Shown in pieces: positions 7,573-16,274 of a DNA stretch of 64,000 bases. The notes beneath the pieces are model-generated. The model did no database searches. It was not told the DNA's origin and saw nothing but the letters and a program-made list of their open reading frames with translations. The position numbers were made by a program, and so were the translations under genes. The DNA is from Hinthialibacter sp964556895. Its GTDB lineage: Bacteria; Hinthialibacterota; Hinthialibacteria; Hinthialibacterales; Hinthialibacteraceae. The stretch is from the NCBI GenBank assembly GCA_964556895.1, contig CAZKYC010000004.1:1-64000 (forward strand). The letters run 5' to 3'. Numbering within the stretch: position 1 is the first letter of the stretch; the number at the start of each line of letters is the position of its first letter.

Positions 7573-8691
7573 ATGAAATTCATCACATCAAGCGCAACTT
7601 GGTTACGAGGAATCAACGCGGTTCAAAACGCTGTTGGAAGCGCCATCTCAAACCAGATCCTTGAGAATATTCACGTTTCGTGTCAAGACAACCTGGTTTC
7701 GTTTTTGGCGACCAACCTTAGCGTAACCATACGCTGTGACGGAGAGGCCGAAATCGAAACGCCTGGTTCAACCGTGTTGCCCGCGAAGATTTTGGTCGGC
7801 TTGGTTCAGTCGCTGCCCAATGATGATGTGGTGTTTGAAGAAAAAAACGAAAACGTCTCAATCAAGTGCGCCAAGTTTTCTGCCAAGTTGAAGGGACAAG
7901 ACGCTGCGCTCTTTCCACCATTCAACCAGGTAGACGAAGGTGAAGAACTAGAGATGCCGGTTGATACGTTGAAATCAATCATTCGCCGCACCGTGTTCGC
8001 CACCTCTCAAGAAAAGTCACGGTATGAGTTAGACGGGGTAAAAATCGAGTTAGAAAGCGGGCAATTGATCTGTGTGGCGACCGATGGGCGTCGCATGGCG
8101 ATGTATAAGGCGTCGAATGAAAAATGGCCCAAAGGCCCAATCAGCGCGTTGATCCCGACCAAGACGCTACAGACCATTCAACAATCAATGCCCGAAGAAG
8201 GCGAAGTTACCCTTCGAATTCAACCGCGCAAGATTCAGTTTTATTGCGGAGATGTGGTGATCGTATCTAACTTGTTGGTAGATAATTTTCCGCAATATGA
8301 CCGCATCTTGCCCTCAGAAACCAAGTTTAAAGCGTTGATAAACCGCGGCGATTTGTTGTCAGCGGTGAGGCGCGCAGCCAGTGTCTCCAGTCTTGAAACC
8401 AGCATGTTGGTGTTCAAGATAAACAAGGGCGAGATAGAAGTGGTAGGCGAGCGTGAAGAAGTGGGCAGTTCCAGCCGGGATGAAGTTCAATGCGACTATG
8501 ACGGCGACGCCATGGAAATTCGCTACAACCACAAGTTTGTCAGCGATGTGTTGAGAAACCTTGAAGAAGAAAAGGTCGAATTAGAGTTGATCGACTCGCG
8601 CAAGCCAGGCGTGTTTCGCGGCGAAGGCGTCAACGAATATCTCTATGTTTTGATGCCGATGCGGCCTCCTGACGAAGAAGAGGGGGAATAA
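7573..8691 (+). CDS. dnaN: DNA polymerase III beta subunit (sliding clamp)
   Basis: Ring-shaped dimeric processivity factor that tethers Pol III to DNA. The three clamp repeats are recognisable over 372 residues, with VATDGRRMAMYK in the middle domain and the C-terminal YLYVLMPMRP motif that ends the third domain. An acidic tail (PDEEEGE) follows the usual end. The ATG at 7573 is preceded by GAGG. It is unusual that neither dnaA upstream nor recF downstream is adjacent; instead a candidate oriC lies upstream and a small Cys-rich protein follows. Confidence 0.96.
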   Translation: MKFITSSATWLRGINAVQNAVGSAISNQILENIHVSCQDNLVSFLATNLSVTIRCDGEAEIETPGSTVLPAKILVGLVQSLPNDDVVFEEKNENVSIKCAKFSAKLKGQDAALFPPFNQVDEGEELEMPVDTLKSIIRRTVFATSQEKSRYELDGVKIELESGQLICVATDGRRMAMYKASNEKWPKGPISALIPTKTLQTIQQSMPEEGEVTLRIQPRKIQFYCGDVVIVSNLLVDNFPQYDRILPSETKFKALINRGDLLSAVRRAASVSSLETSMLVFKINKGEIEVVGEREEVGSSSRDEVQCDYDGDAMEIRYNHKFVSDVLRNLEEEKVELELIDSRKPGVFRGEGVNEYLYVLMPMRPPDEEEGE

Positions 8692-8751
8692 AAAACAAAA
8701 ATTTATCTTCAATAAAATCAATATATAACAACCGTAAAAATAACATTTTCC

Positions 8752-8779
8752 TTGCATAACGTCCACAAGACGCTATACT
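8752..8779 (+). promoter_or_regulatory. Possible promoter for the small Cys protein
   Basis: -10 TATACT (8774-8779) with a weak -35 TTGCAT 16 bases upstream, 51 bases before the ATG at 8831. The -10 is good, the -35 poor. Confidence 0.35.
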
Positions 8780-8830
8780 TTTCGACTGTCTTCAAATTGA
8801 AAGACAAATACGCAATAGAAAAAGAGAATT

Positions 8831-9082
8831 ATGTCAGACGCCCAACCACAAAATCGGCGCTTTGATCGAGAATTAGCCATTGAACGCGCTTGTTATTGCC
8901 CGTCATATAGCCCCAGCAAAATTCGTATTCAGGAATATTTTGTCTGCGACCCACCAAAACCGCCGTTGGATATTTGCGAAGAATGCCCAATTAACGGTCT
9001 GCGCGAGCCGTCGACGATTGTCGTGGCGACCTACATGAAACCCGGCGAACTCGAAGACATCAAAGAAGAAGACCAAGGATAA
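8831..9082 (+). CDS. Small cysteine-containing protein of unknown function
   Basis: I do not recognise this 83-residue protein. It has five cysteines (C21, C23, C39, C49, C52), including CYC and CEEC patterns that could bind zinc or form an iron-sulfur site. The C-terminus is acidic (GELEDIKEEDQG). There is no signal peptide or membrane segment. A purine-rich AAAGAG ribosome site precedes the ATG and a possible TATACT promoter lies upstream. It sits 139 bases after dnaN, where many genomes carry recF. Whether it is linked to replication is unknown. Confidence 0.7.
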   Translation: MSDAQPQNRRFDRELAIERACYCPSYSPSKIRIQEYFVCDPPKPPLDICEECPINGLREPSTIVVATYMKPGELEDIKEEDQG

Positions 9083-9120
9083 AAGGTTTCGTGTACAAAG
9101 AAAAAGAGGACAGCGCCCGC

Positions 9121-11940
9121 CTAAAAAACCCACAGTTCAAAAATTGTCAACCAGCTGCCGTCTTCAGGGCGGGCAAACTCGATACGAAGCGCATCGCATT
9201 CTATACCATTGTCTAAATTCAACACACTCGAACGCATAGCCTGGTTGTATGAAAACGACCCCACGTCATGCCAAACGCCTTGGCGGTCTCTTGTTTTAAC
9301 ATTGTTTTCATGTAGATAGTCAAATTTTTTTGTGCCGTGAAAGAGCACAGCCCGGCGAATGGGTTTTGAATCACCAAATTCTATTTCGATCCACCCCCCC
9401 ACGCTTGGAACCTCGCCGCTCGACCAATAGGTGTCGCGTCCATACCCACGCACGCTGATGTTGTGATCAAACGCCGCGTCTAAAAAGACCGGGTTGTTCG
9501 AATTGACCGTCCAGGCTGCTTTGTTCATGTTGGTGTGAGTTTCATTTGGGATGAATAGTTCATACCCATCAAGCGAAATGTGTTGATAGTCTAAACCGTC
9601 TTCACGAAACAACTCTCGCAATGACTCAATCGTCAGCGGGATGTAGCGCTCAACAGACTCAAGCGATGGGTTGTTATAATAAAAATTTTCATGGAACAAA
9701 TAACCAACATTGCGGCTGTTGATGGAAACGTTGGCGTGTGAAGCAAAACGCCTTGATAAGCGGTCAACAGAAACCAGCGAACCTTCTGAAACATACAGCA
9801 GCGACTCGCCGATCCAGTCTCGTCCGGCGTCGATGGGAGTTGAATCGAATCCAGAATCAGCAATCAATCTTTTTATGTTATGTTGTTTGGCTGCGTCAAT
9901 GGCTGGTTGAAAATCTGTATTGACTATCACACCGTCAAGCGACAGGCTTGATGGATTGTTTAATCGCTTTGAATCAAATGTGGAAGCGCTCCACATCGAA
10001 GCAAAATAGGCTATGCCGATGATCAACGCCGCACCGCGAGACTGGTTCCATATGGTTAATAAAAACCAATACAACGAAAACGGCAAGACCCAATACAGCG
10101 CGATGGCGTACCAAGGCCACACGCCAAAGGGCGAATAACTGACCAGAAAAATTGTGAAGAGCGAAAAACCCGCCAAGGTTCGTCTAAACCATAGACAAGA
10201 CAAAGCGCTTGCTGGCTTGCCGGCAATTAATAAAACCCCAATGGAGATGACAAAGACCAATGAAGGCAATGCGGGAAACATTACATTCGACAAATCGTTT
10301 TGTTGGTCATACGGCGCGCGGGCGCCAAGCAAAACAGGTAGACACTCGCCAAGAAACCGGTCAATCAACGGATGTTCATTTTCGACTCGCATCTCGGGCA
10401 GTTGGCGCCCTTCGGTGAGAAACTGCGTGGCGGAAGAATCAGTGCTTGACGGCAGATACGGCGCCAGACAAACCAAACAAGTTAACACAGCAATCAAGAT
10501 TGAGGCAAACGAATGCGAGGGCTTAGGTGAAATTTTGAATACGCTGAATGCGATGATGAATGCTGAAGCCAAAACAAACGGCGCCGATAGAGGCAGCGCA
10601 TAAAGCGAAAGCCCGGCTGTAAGCCCCCACAGCAACGCAGCGCCCGGCCGAAGACGTTCCAAAAGCCAGCAGTCAATGGCGCACCACATCATAAGCCCGC
10701 CGCATGCCAGAGAAAACGAATAGCCAAACCAGGCCTTTGATGAGATCCAATAAAAATGCGGCCCCGAAAGGAAAAGTACAATCAACGTGAACACGCCCAG
10801 CGACAGAGAACCTAACCTCAGAGCACAAACAAATGTTGTTAATATAAACACAATACACAAGAGAACAGAAAGCCATTGTAGGGCCCCGGTTCCAAACATT
10901 GAGAGCAATAAGGCCAACGGGTAGGCTTCAATCGTACCTTGGTAGGCCTGGCCATAATGAAAGAGCGGCGGCAGTTCACCCTGGGCCAATTGTTGGGCCA
11001 TGACGCCAAAGGCGGCCTCATCGGCTTCGAATGACAAAGAACCAGTAAACAGGTGTGAAACGTCAATTTGGCCGATGAAAAACAAGGCGACGGCTACCAT
11101 CACTACCAGACCAATAGGCATAGTGAGATAAAGACGGTCTAGATTCGCAAAAATCGCGTTGAGCCGTGGGATAAACCCGAATACAGCGAGAAAAAGCCCG
11201 ATAGCAAGCGACGTATCAAGTATTCTCAATAAAAAGGGGTCAATTGAAATAGGCTGAGAGTAGACCCCTTCTATGATCTGGGGCCGGTTTTGGTCGCCCT
11301 CAATCGTCGCAACATACATGTGTGGGGGTGGAACCGGGCTGTTTGATTCAAATGTTAATTTATGCAGGCCAGGCTCTATTTCAAGTGGAAGATAAACATA
11401 GCGGTTTGAATCGTCATTGTTTATTGATGCGATAGGCTTATCATTCAATAGCCAGTTCACGTCGCCATGGTTGGCGTAAAAAAGTAATCCTTGAGATAAT
11501 TTTAGAGTAGTGACCCATCCGCTGCAACGAAACAATGCGGCATCCATCCACAGCGTCTGGTCATTCATTTTTGAAGGCGTTAAGTGATACTGCTGCGAAG
11601 GGACGACATTTGAGCCAATGATTACAAGGTCAGAATCAGCCCATTGGGCTTGAAAACCAGACTGAGGCAAAACGGTCAAAGTTACTCCACAGGTTGTTAA
11701 CAGGCAAAAACAGAGAACTTCACGCCACGGATTAACATTCTGGCTGGTAAGATAGTAAAGGGTTTTGAGTGGCTGGTTTTTCTTTTTTGCCCAAACGAAG
11801 GCCAAGCCCGCCAACAGGAGAAAAAACAGCGCCAGTCCATAACGCGAGGCCATAGAAAAACCAGGCGCCGTGAAGATAGCGGCGAGTGATAGAATGGAAA
11901 GAAAGAGTAATACGTTCGCCATTACAAGAATTGACCACAC
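9121..11940 (-). CDS. Large multi-spanning membrane protein, GT-C glycosyltransferase-like (family 39/PMT type)
   Basis: 939 residues. Two TM helices open the protein. A periplasmic beta-rich region (roughly residues 85-230) follows, then a block of about 9-10 TM helices. The first large loop carries FEADEAAFGVMAQQLAQGELPPLFHYGQAYQGTIEAY, the acidic-residue loop typical of lipid-linked-sugar GT-C enzymes. The soluble C-terminal third ends in an F5/8-type-C-like region (GVWHDVGSFSY, DALRIEFARPEDGSWLTIFELW) that may bind carbohydrate. It probably glycosylates an envelope substrate at the outer face of the inner membrane; acceptor and donor are unknown. The GTG start at 11940 has an in-frame ATG six codons later (11922). 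It stands alone on the minus strand between dnaN and dapB. Confidence 0.7.
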   Translation of the reverse strand: MWSILVMANVLLFLSILSLAAIFTAPGFSMASRYGLALFFLLLAGLAFVWAKKKNQPLKTLYYLTSQNVNPWREVLCFCLLTTCGVTLTVLPQSGFQAQWADSDLVIIGSNVVPSQQYHLTPSKMNDQTLWMDAALFRCSGWVTTLKLSQGLLFYANHGDVNWLLNDKPIASINNDDSNRYVYLPLEIEPGLHKLTFESNSPVPPPHMYVATIEGDQNRPQIIEGVYSQPISIDPFLLRILDTSLAIGLFLAVFGFIPRLNAIFANLDRLYLTMPIGLVVMVAVALFFIGQIDVSHLFTGSLSFEADEAAFGVMAQQLAQGELPPLFHYGQAYQGTIEAYPLALLLSMFGTGALQWLSVLLCIVFILTTFVCALRLGSLSLGVFTLIVLFLSGPHFYWISSKAWFGYSFSLACGGLMMWCAIDCWLLERLRPGAALLWGLTAGLSLYALPLSAPFVLASAFIIAFSVFKISPKPSHSFASILIAVLTCLVCLAPYLPSSTDSSATQFLTEGRQLPEMRVENEHPLIDRFLGECLPVLLGARAPYDQQNDLSNVMFPALPSLVFVISIGVLLIAGKPASALSCLWFRRTLAGFSLFTIFLVSYSPFGVWPWYAIALYWVLPFSLYWFLLTIWNQSRGAALIIGIAYFASMWSASTFDSKRLNNPSSLSLDGVIVNTDFQPAIDAAKQHNIKRLIADSGFDSTPIDAGRDWIGESLLYVSEGSLVSVDRLSRRFASHANVSINSRNVGYLFHENFYYNNPSLESVERYIPLTIESLRELFREDGLDYQHISLDGYELFIPNETHTNMNKAAWTVNSNNPVFLDAAFDHNISVRGYGRDTYWSSGEVPSVGGWIEIEFGDSKPIRRAVLFHGTKKFDYLHENNVKTRDRQGVWHDVGSFSYNQAMRSSVLNLDNGIECDALRIEFARPEDGSWLTIFELWVF

Positions 11941-12038
11941 TGGTTCTACATCGTATGCTTAAGCGCAATCAAAAGCCAATAGATCAATCATAAAGCCTCA
12001 CAGGTAAAATTCTAGATAGATTGAACGGAGGAACCGCC

Positions 12039-12782
12039 ATGGCAGACAGCATCCGCGTTGTAGTGAACGGCGCCAAAGGGCGTATGGGATCAGAAGCGGT
12101 CAAAGCAATCAACCAAGCGCCCGACGCTACCCTGGTGGGCGCGATAGACATGGGAGACGATTTAGCCAAAACGATTGAGGCCGAAAAACCTGATATCGTC
12201 GTCGATTTCACGGTCCCAGACAGCGCCTTCACAAACACCTGTATTATCGCCGACTCGCCCGCTGGCGGCGTGATTGGAACCACAGGCTTCTCAACCGAAC
12301 AGATTCACGAGTTGCGCCAAAAAGCGGCGATGAAAAATCCCGGCGTGATTATCGCCCCCAACTTTTCGATCGGCGCCATCTTGATGATGCACTGCGCTCA
12401 CATCATCGCCCACCACATGCCCCATGTTGAGATCGTCGAGATGCACCACCCCTTCAAGCTCGACGCGCCGTCAGGCACCGCGGTCAAAACAGCCGACATG
12501 ATGGCCCATGCGGTCAAAGACACCGATGTTCCATGTGGAACAAACGAACAACGCTCGCGCGGTGAAGTGAATAATAACATCCCAATTCATAGTATCCGCC
12601 TGCCGGGTTACCTCGCCCATCAAGAAGTCATCTTTGGCGCCGACGGCCAGACGTTGACCCTGCGCCATGATACATACCATCGTTCCTGTTACATGCCGGG
12701 CGTCATGATGGCCATTCGTGAAGCCATGAACCGCGGCGGCGTAACCTATGGGCTAGAAAACATCCTGTTTCCGGCGCAATAA
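12039..12782 (+). CDS. dapB: 4-hydroxy-tetrahydrodipicolinate reductase
   Basis: NAD(P)H-dependent reductase of the diaminopimelate/lysine pathway, needed for peptidoglycan. The nucleotide-binding motif VNGAKGRMG is at the N-terminus; GTTGFS and the active-site signature VEMHHPFKLDAPSGTA are intact. The start is the ATG at 12039 because GGAGG lies seven bases upstream; a TTG at 12021 is upstream of that site. At 247 residues it is slightly shorter than E. coli DapB. Its stop TAA overlaps the rsmG ATG by one base. A parS-like palindrome lies inside the gene (12527-12542). Confidence 0.95.
   Translation: MADSIRVVVNGAKGRMGSEAVKAINQAPDATLVGAIDMGDDLAKTIEAEKPDIVVDFTVPDSAFTNTCIIADSPAGGVIGTTGFSTEQIHELRQKAAMKNPGVIIAPNFSIGAILMMHCAHIIAHHMPHVEIVEMHHPFKLDAPSGTAVKTADMMAHAVKDTDVPCGTNEQRSRGEVNNNIPIHSIRLPGYLAHQEVIFGADGQTLTLRHDTYHRSCYMPGVMMAIREAMNRGGVTYGLENILFPAQ
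12527..12542. promoter_or_regulatory. parS-like centromere site 1 (inside dapB)
   Basis: TGTTCCATGTGGAACA is a near-perfect 16-bp palindrome. On the other strand it reads TGTTCCACATGGAACA, one base from TGTTCCACGTGGAACA, the parS form I recall from pseudomonads. It lies about 1 kb upstream of parA. Binding by the ParB encoded at 14350 is inference. Confidence 0.65.
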
Positions 12783-13501
12783 TGGACAAAACCGCCTATT
12801 TTCTGGCGTTTGACGCCCATCTAAACCGACAAAACCTCAATGTGGAACCTGCGGCGATAGAACGTTGCAGGCTCTATTTTTATTTGTTACACAAAGCCAA
12901 CCAAGCCACTAACCTTACCCGGCTTGATTTGCCTAATGAATGTATCGACTACCATCTCGTTGATTCTCTCCATCTCTATGAGGCGTTGAAGACAGAGTCG
13001 CTGTCATCACTGATAGATGTCGGTTCTGGAGCGGGCGTTCCTGGAATTCTGATGAAATGCCTCAATCCAGACATTCGCTTATCTGTCATAGATTCCGTCA
13101 AAAAGAAGATGGACTTTGTCAACGCGGCGATTCAACAACTAGAGTTAAGCGAATCAAACGCAATCGCTGAACGTGCAGAAGCGTTGGGGCATGATAGCCA
13201 ACACCGTGAATACTATGACTGCGCCACGGCGCGGGCGCTGGGTTCTCAGTCATATTGTCTAGAACTTTGCGCCCCATTTGTGAAGATGGGTGGAGTGGTT
13301 GCCTTGTTGCGCAGCGACATCGATGAAACCACCACGCCAGACCAATTTTTTGAAACCCTGGGTTGTAAGAAAGAAAGCACTCATGAATATCAATTACCTG
13401 GGCGAGATAAGGCGTTTCGAGTGGAAATTCACCGAAAAGTTTTAACAACTCAAGAAAAGTTCCCTCGAAAACCTGTGCAAATCAAAAAGCGTCCTTTATA
13501 A
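12782..13501 (+). CDS. rsmG: 16S rRNA (guanine-527-N7)-methyltransferase RsmG
   Basis: SAM-dependent methyltransferase acting on G527 of 16S rRNA (also called GidB). SAM-binding motif IDVGSGAGVPGILMK and the following SVIDSVKKKMDFV are conserved, as is ATARALGS in the second half. The C-terminus ends in a basic tail (KKRPL). The ATG overlaps the dapB stop by one base, so translation is probably coupled. The rsmG-parA-parB order is widespread near chromosome origins. Confidence 0.93.
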   Translation: MDKTAYFLAFDAHLNRQNLNVEPAAIERCRLYFYLLHKANQATNLTRLDLPNECIDYHLVDSLHLYEALKTESLSSLIDVGSGAGVPGILMKCLNPDIRLSVIDSVKKKMDFVNAAIQQLELSESNAIAERAEALGHDSQHREYYDCATARALGSQSYCLELCAPFVKMGGVVALLRSDIDETTTPDQFFETLGCKKESTHEYQLPGRDKAFRVEIHRKVLTTQEKFPRKPVQIKKRPL

Positions 13502-13555
13502 TCGTTTCACTTTGCTTTCGACGCGCCCCTCTGGTGTGTTTTGTTGAATTCATAA

Positions 13556-13571
13556 GGTTCTACATGGAACA
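13556..13571. promoter_or_regulatory. parS-like centromere site 2 (just upstream of parA)
   Basis: GGTTCTACATGGAACA matches 14 of 16 bases of the bottom-strand reading of site 1 (12527-12542). It lies 7-22 bases before the parA start, where ParB binding could also repress the operon. It overlaps the expected ribosome-binding region, and no other Shine-Dalgarno is evident. Confidence 0.55.
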
Positions 13572-13577
13572 TTAACC

Positions 13578-14396
13578 TTGGCGAGAGTTATCTGTATCAT
13601 CAATCAAAAGGGTGGAGTCGGAAAGACAACATCCGCTGTTAACCTGGCTGCCTGTCTGGCCGCCAGAGACAACGAAACTCTGTTGATTGATATTGATTCT
13701 CAAGGTAACGCTACCAGCGGCTTGGGTCTCAACCGGGCGGAACTGACAAAAACTATTTTTGATGTTCTCATCGACGAAGTTCCGTTACACAGCATCTTGA
13801 AACCGACCAAACAGGCCAAATTGAGGATCGCGCCAGCCAACAGCGATTTGTTGTCGGCAGAACTTCACCTGGCCAGCGACCCCGATGGAAAGCGTTGCCT
13901 TAGCCGGGCGGTGGTGAAATACTTTAACGAAACACCGCCAGCGGATCAGCCAAAATACATCATCATTGACTGTCCGCCGTCATTAGGACAGTTGTCGATA
14001 AATGCCATCTTAACCTCAGATTCGGTGATTATCCCGGTTCAGTGTGAATATTACGCCCTCGAAGGCCTGACAGATATCTTGACCACCACCACCATGCTGC
14101 GGCGGAACTTCAATACGGGATTATCGCTTGAGGGCATTCTTCTCACCATGGCTGACCGCCGCCTCAACCTCAGCCATCAGGTTGAAGAAGAAATTCGCAG
14201 CGTGTATCGTGACTATGTGTTTCAGAGCGTGATTTACCGCAGCGTCCGATTGAGTGAGGCGCCCAGCCATGGTGCGCCGATTATTCAGTATGATCCACAA
14301 TCGATTGGCGCCAAAGCCTACATGGCGCTTGCAGAGGAAGTGATTGGTAATGAAACGAAAAGCCCTCGGCCGTGGCCTCTCCGCCCTTCTGTCTGA
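13578..14396 (+). CDS. parA: Chromosome-partitioning ATPase ParA (Soj)
   Basis: Deviant Walker-type ATPase that forms a DNA-bound gradient for origin segregation. The Walker A KGGVGKTT follows the first beta strand directly (ICIINQKGGVGKTT), with no N-terminal DNA-binding domain, as in chromosomal Soj. Walker A' (LLIDIDSQGNAT) and Walker B (YIIIDCPPSLG) are intact. The start is the TTG at 13578; the nearby ATG at 13564 is followed by a stop after two codons. The 3' end overlaps parB by 47 bases in another frame. A parS-like site sits just upstream. Confidence 0.95.
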   Translation: MARVICIINQKGGVGKTTSAVNLAACLAARDNETLLIDIDSQGNATSGLGLNRAELTKTIFDVLIDEVPLHSILKPTKQAKLRIAPANSDLLSAELHLASDPDGKRCLSRAVVKYFNETPPADQPKYIIIDCPPSLGQLSINAILTSDSVIIPVQCEYYALEGLTDILTTTTMLRRNFNTGLSLEGILLTMADRRLNLSHQVEEEIRSVYRDYVFQSVIYRSVRLSEAPSHGAPIIQYDPQSIGAKAYMALAEEVIGNETKSPRPWPLRPSV

Positions 14397-15228
14397 TTCA
14401 AGCGTAGAGACGGTCGCCGAGCCTCAAGCCAAACGGATCGAAACCATTAAGGTAGGCGCGATAGAAGCCAACCGCTGGCAGCCGCGCACCCAGTTTGATG
14501 ATGATCAACTGAAAGAACTCTCAGACTCGATTCGCGCCCAGGGCGTGTTGCAACCGTTGTTGGTGAGGCGCAAGCCTGACGGCGCTGACGGCTATCAACT
14601 CATCGCGGGCGAGCGCCGCCTGCGCGCCTCAAAGCTCGCCGGGCTTGAAAATGTACCGTGCATTCTCTTGAAGGCCCAAGAAACCCAGGCGCTCGAGATC
14701 GCCCTGGTTGAAAACATCCAACGTAGCAATCTCTCACCAGTCGAAGAAGCCCGCGCTTACAAACAGATGTCAGAGCGTTTCAACCTGACGCAAGAAGAGA
14801 TTGCAGCCAAAGTGGGAAAAAGCCGCTCGGGCGTGACCAATTCGTTGCGCTTGTTACAGCTGCCCGTTTCTGTGCTGGATATGCTTGACTGCGGCGAATT
14901 ATCAGTGGGCCACGCCAAGGTGTTGCTGTCACTGAAAGAACCCGACAAGATCGAAGCGATGGCCAAAAAAGTGGTTGGCGAAGAATTAAGCGTGCGTCAG
15001 TTAGAAGACCAGTTACATAGAAAGCCCGCTCTACCGCCTAGGCCCGTCAAACCTGCCCCCGAAGACAATGACGTTTTTGTTTCTGATATGAAGCGAAAAC
15101 TCGAAGAAGCCCTCCAAACCAAGGTTGATATACGCATGAAAGGCAAAGACAAAGGGCGTATCGACATTCATTTTTATGATTTAGATCAACTTGATCACAT
15201 TTTATCGTTATGGAAAATTTCACTCTAA
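14350..15228 (+). CDS. parB: Chromosome-partitioning protein ParB (Spo0J)
   Basis: CTPase DNA clamp that loads at parS and spreads. The N-terminal ParA-activating peptide (KRKALGRGLSALL) is present. The ParB/Srx CTP-binding domain with GERRLRASKLAGL is intact, and the helix-turn-helix LTQEEIAAKVGKSRSGVTNSLRLLQLP should read parS. A linker and a C-terminal dimerisation region follow; total 292 residues. The ATG at 14350 lies inside parA, so the two are translationally coupled. Two parS-like palindromes upstream are its likely targets. Confidence 0.95.
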   Translation: MKRKALGRGLSALLSDSSVETVAEPQAKRIETIKVGAIEANRWQPRTQFDDDQLKELSDSIRAQGVLQPLLVRRKPDGADGYQLIAGERRLRASKLAGLENVPCILLKAQETQALEIALVENIQRSNLSPVEEARAYKQMSERFNLTQEEIAAKVGKSRSGVTNSLRLLQLPVSVLDMLDCGELSVGHAKVLLSLKEPDKIEAMAKKVVGEELSVRQLEDQLHRKPALPPRPVKPAPEDNDVFVSDMKRKLEEALQTKVDIRMKGKDKGRIDIHFYDLDQLDHILSLWKISL

Positions 15229-15284
15229 GGCTATACTCTTAAGTGTAATTTGTTTCGCCATTTTTGTAGGGGACGGCGATTTAT

Positions 15285-16274
15285 ATGAGCGAAAGCGCCT
15301 TTGTGCCTATAACCGTAGATATACTGGAAAGCATTGGGGATTCCAGCGTTGATGTCTACATCCTTAGAAATGGTGATAAGCGCCCCCTGCTGTTCCGCAG
15401 TAAGAACTACCCGCTGAAAGACCGTGACTGGAACGATCTCAAACAACAAGAGAGCCTGCGGCTGGTTGTTCGCGAAGACGAAGTCGGCAATCTCGACCAG
15501 CGCTATGAAGAGACGCTGGTCGATATCGTTAAAGGCGAAAACGTTGAGGTCGAACAAAAATGTGAAGCGGTCTATAACGTTTCTTATAATTGGATGCAGC
15601 GGGTGTTTGAAACCTCAAACCCTGAATATGTGTTTCAGACGTCCGAACAGATGCTTCCTATGGTGTTGGACGTCATTTTTTCAGACAGCGACGCCGCCCA
15701 CAATTTTATTGTCAAAGCCAGTGTTGACTATGCGCTCTACTCTCACTCGCTCAACGTGTGTTTGTTTGGCGTGAGTCTGGCCCATCGTATGATCGGCATA
15801 TCCAAACAAGAAGCATTGACGCGATACGGCCCGGGGTTTTTGTGGCATGACCTGGGCAAGCTGTTGTTTCCTAAAGAGCTGTGGGACAAAGAAGAAGACG
15901 ACGGCGAAGGCGATGACATTGAGACCATTCGCCAACACACCATCAAAGGCGTTGAAATGGTGAAAGAGTTTACCGACCTGTCTGAGGAGAGCGAGTCAAT
16001 TATTCTTCATCATCACGAGCGCCTTGACGGCAGCGGCTACCCGTTTGGCTTGCGCGGCGCCGACATTTCAGTTGGCGCGCGCATCTGCGCTATCGTTGAC
16101 CGCTTCGACCACCTCAGCACCAGCAAAGAAGAACATCAGCGGATGGTTTCATTTGAGGCGCTGCGCGAGATACGCCAAGAAACGCCGCACCGCTTTGACG
16201 AAGACGTCTTCAAAGAGTTCGTCAAAATGTTTCTTTCTCCCAGCGAGGCCCAGACCATTCAACCAAGCGCATGA
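15285..16274 (+). CDS. HD-GYP domain protein, probable cyclic-di-GMP phosphodiesterase
   Basis: 329 residues, cytosolic. The first ~130 residues match no domain I recognise; the PilZ-like opening of some HD-GYP proteins is one possibility. The C-terminal HD-GYP domain has the metal pair H188-D189 in WHDLGKL, a preceding HSLNV His, and the signature HHERLDGSGYP, so it looks catalytically competent. A TATACT -10-like hexamer lies about 50 bases before the ATG. The stop overlaps the tsaC ATG by four bases (ATGA), which couples the two. Confidence 0.85.
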   Translation: MSESAFVPITVDILESIGDSSVDVYILRNGDKRPLLFRSKNYPLKDRDWNDLKQQESLRLVVREDEVGNLDQRYEETLVDIVKGENVEVEQKCEAVYNVSYNWMQRVFETSNPEYVFQTSEQMLPMVLDVIFSDSDAAHNFIVKASVDYALYSHSLNVCLFGVSLAHRMIGISKQEALTRYGPGFLWHDLGKLLFPKELWDKEEDDGEGDDIETIRQHTIKGVEMVKEFTDLSEESESIILHHHERLDGSGYPFGLRGADISVGARICAIVDRFDHLSTSKEEHQRMVSFEALREIRQETPHRFDEDVFKEFVKMFLSPSEAQTIQPSA

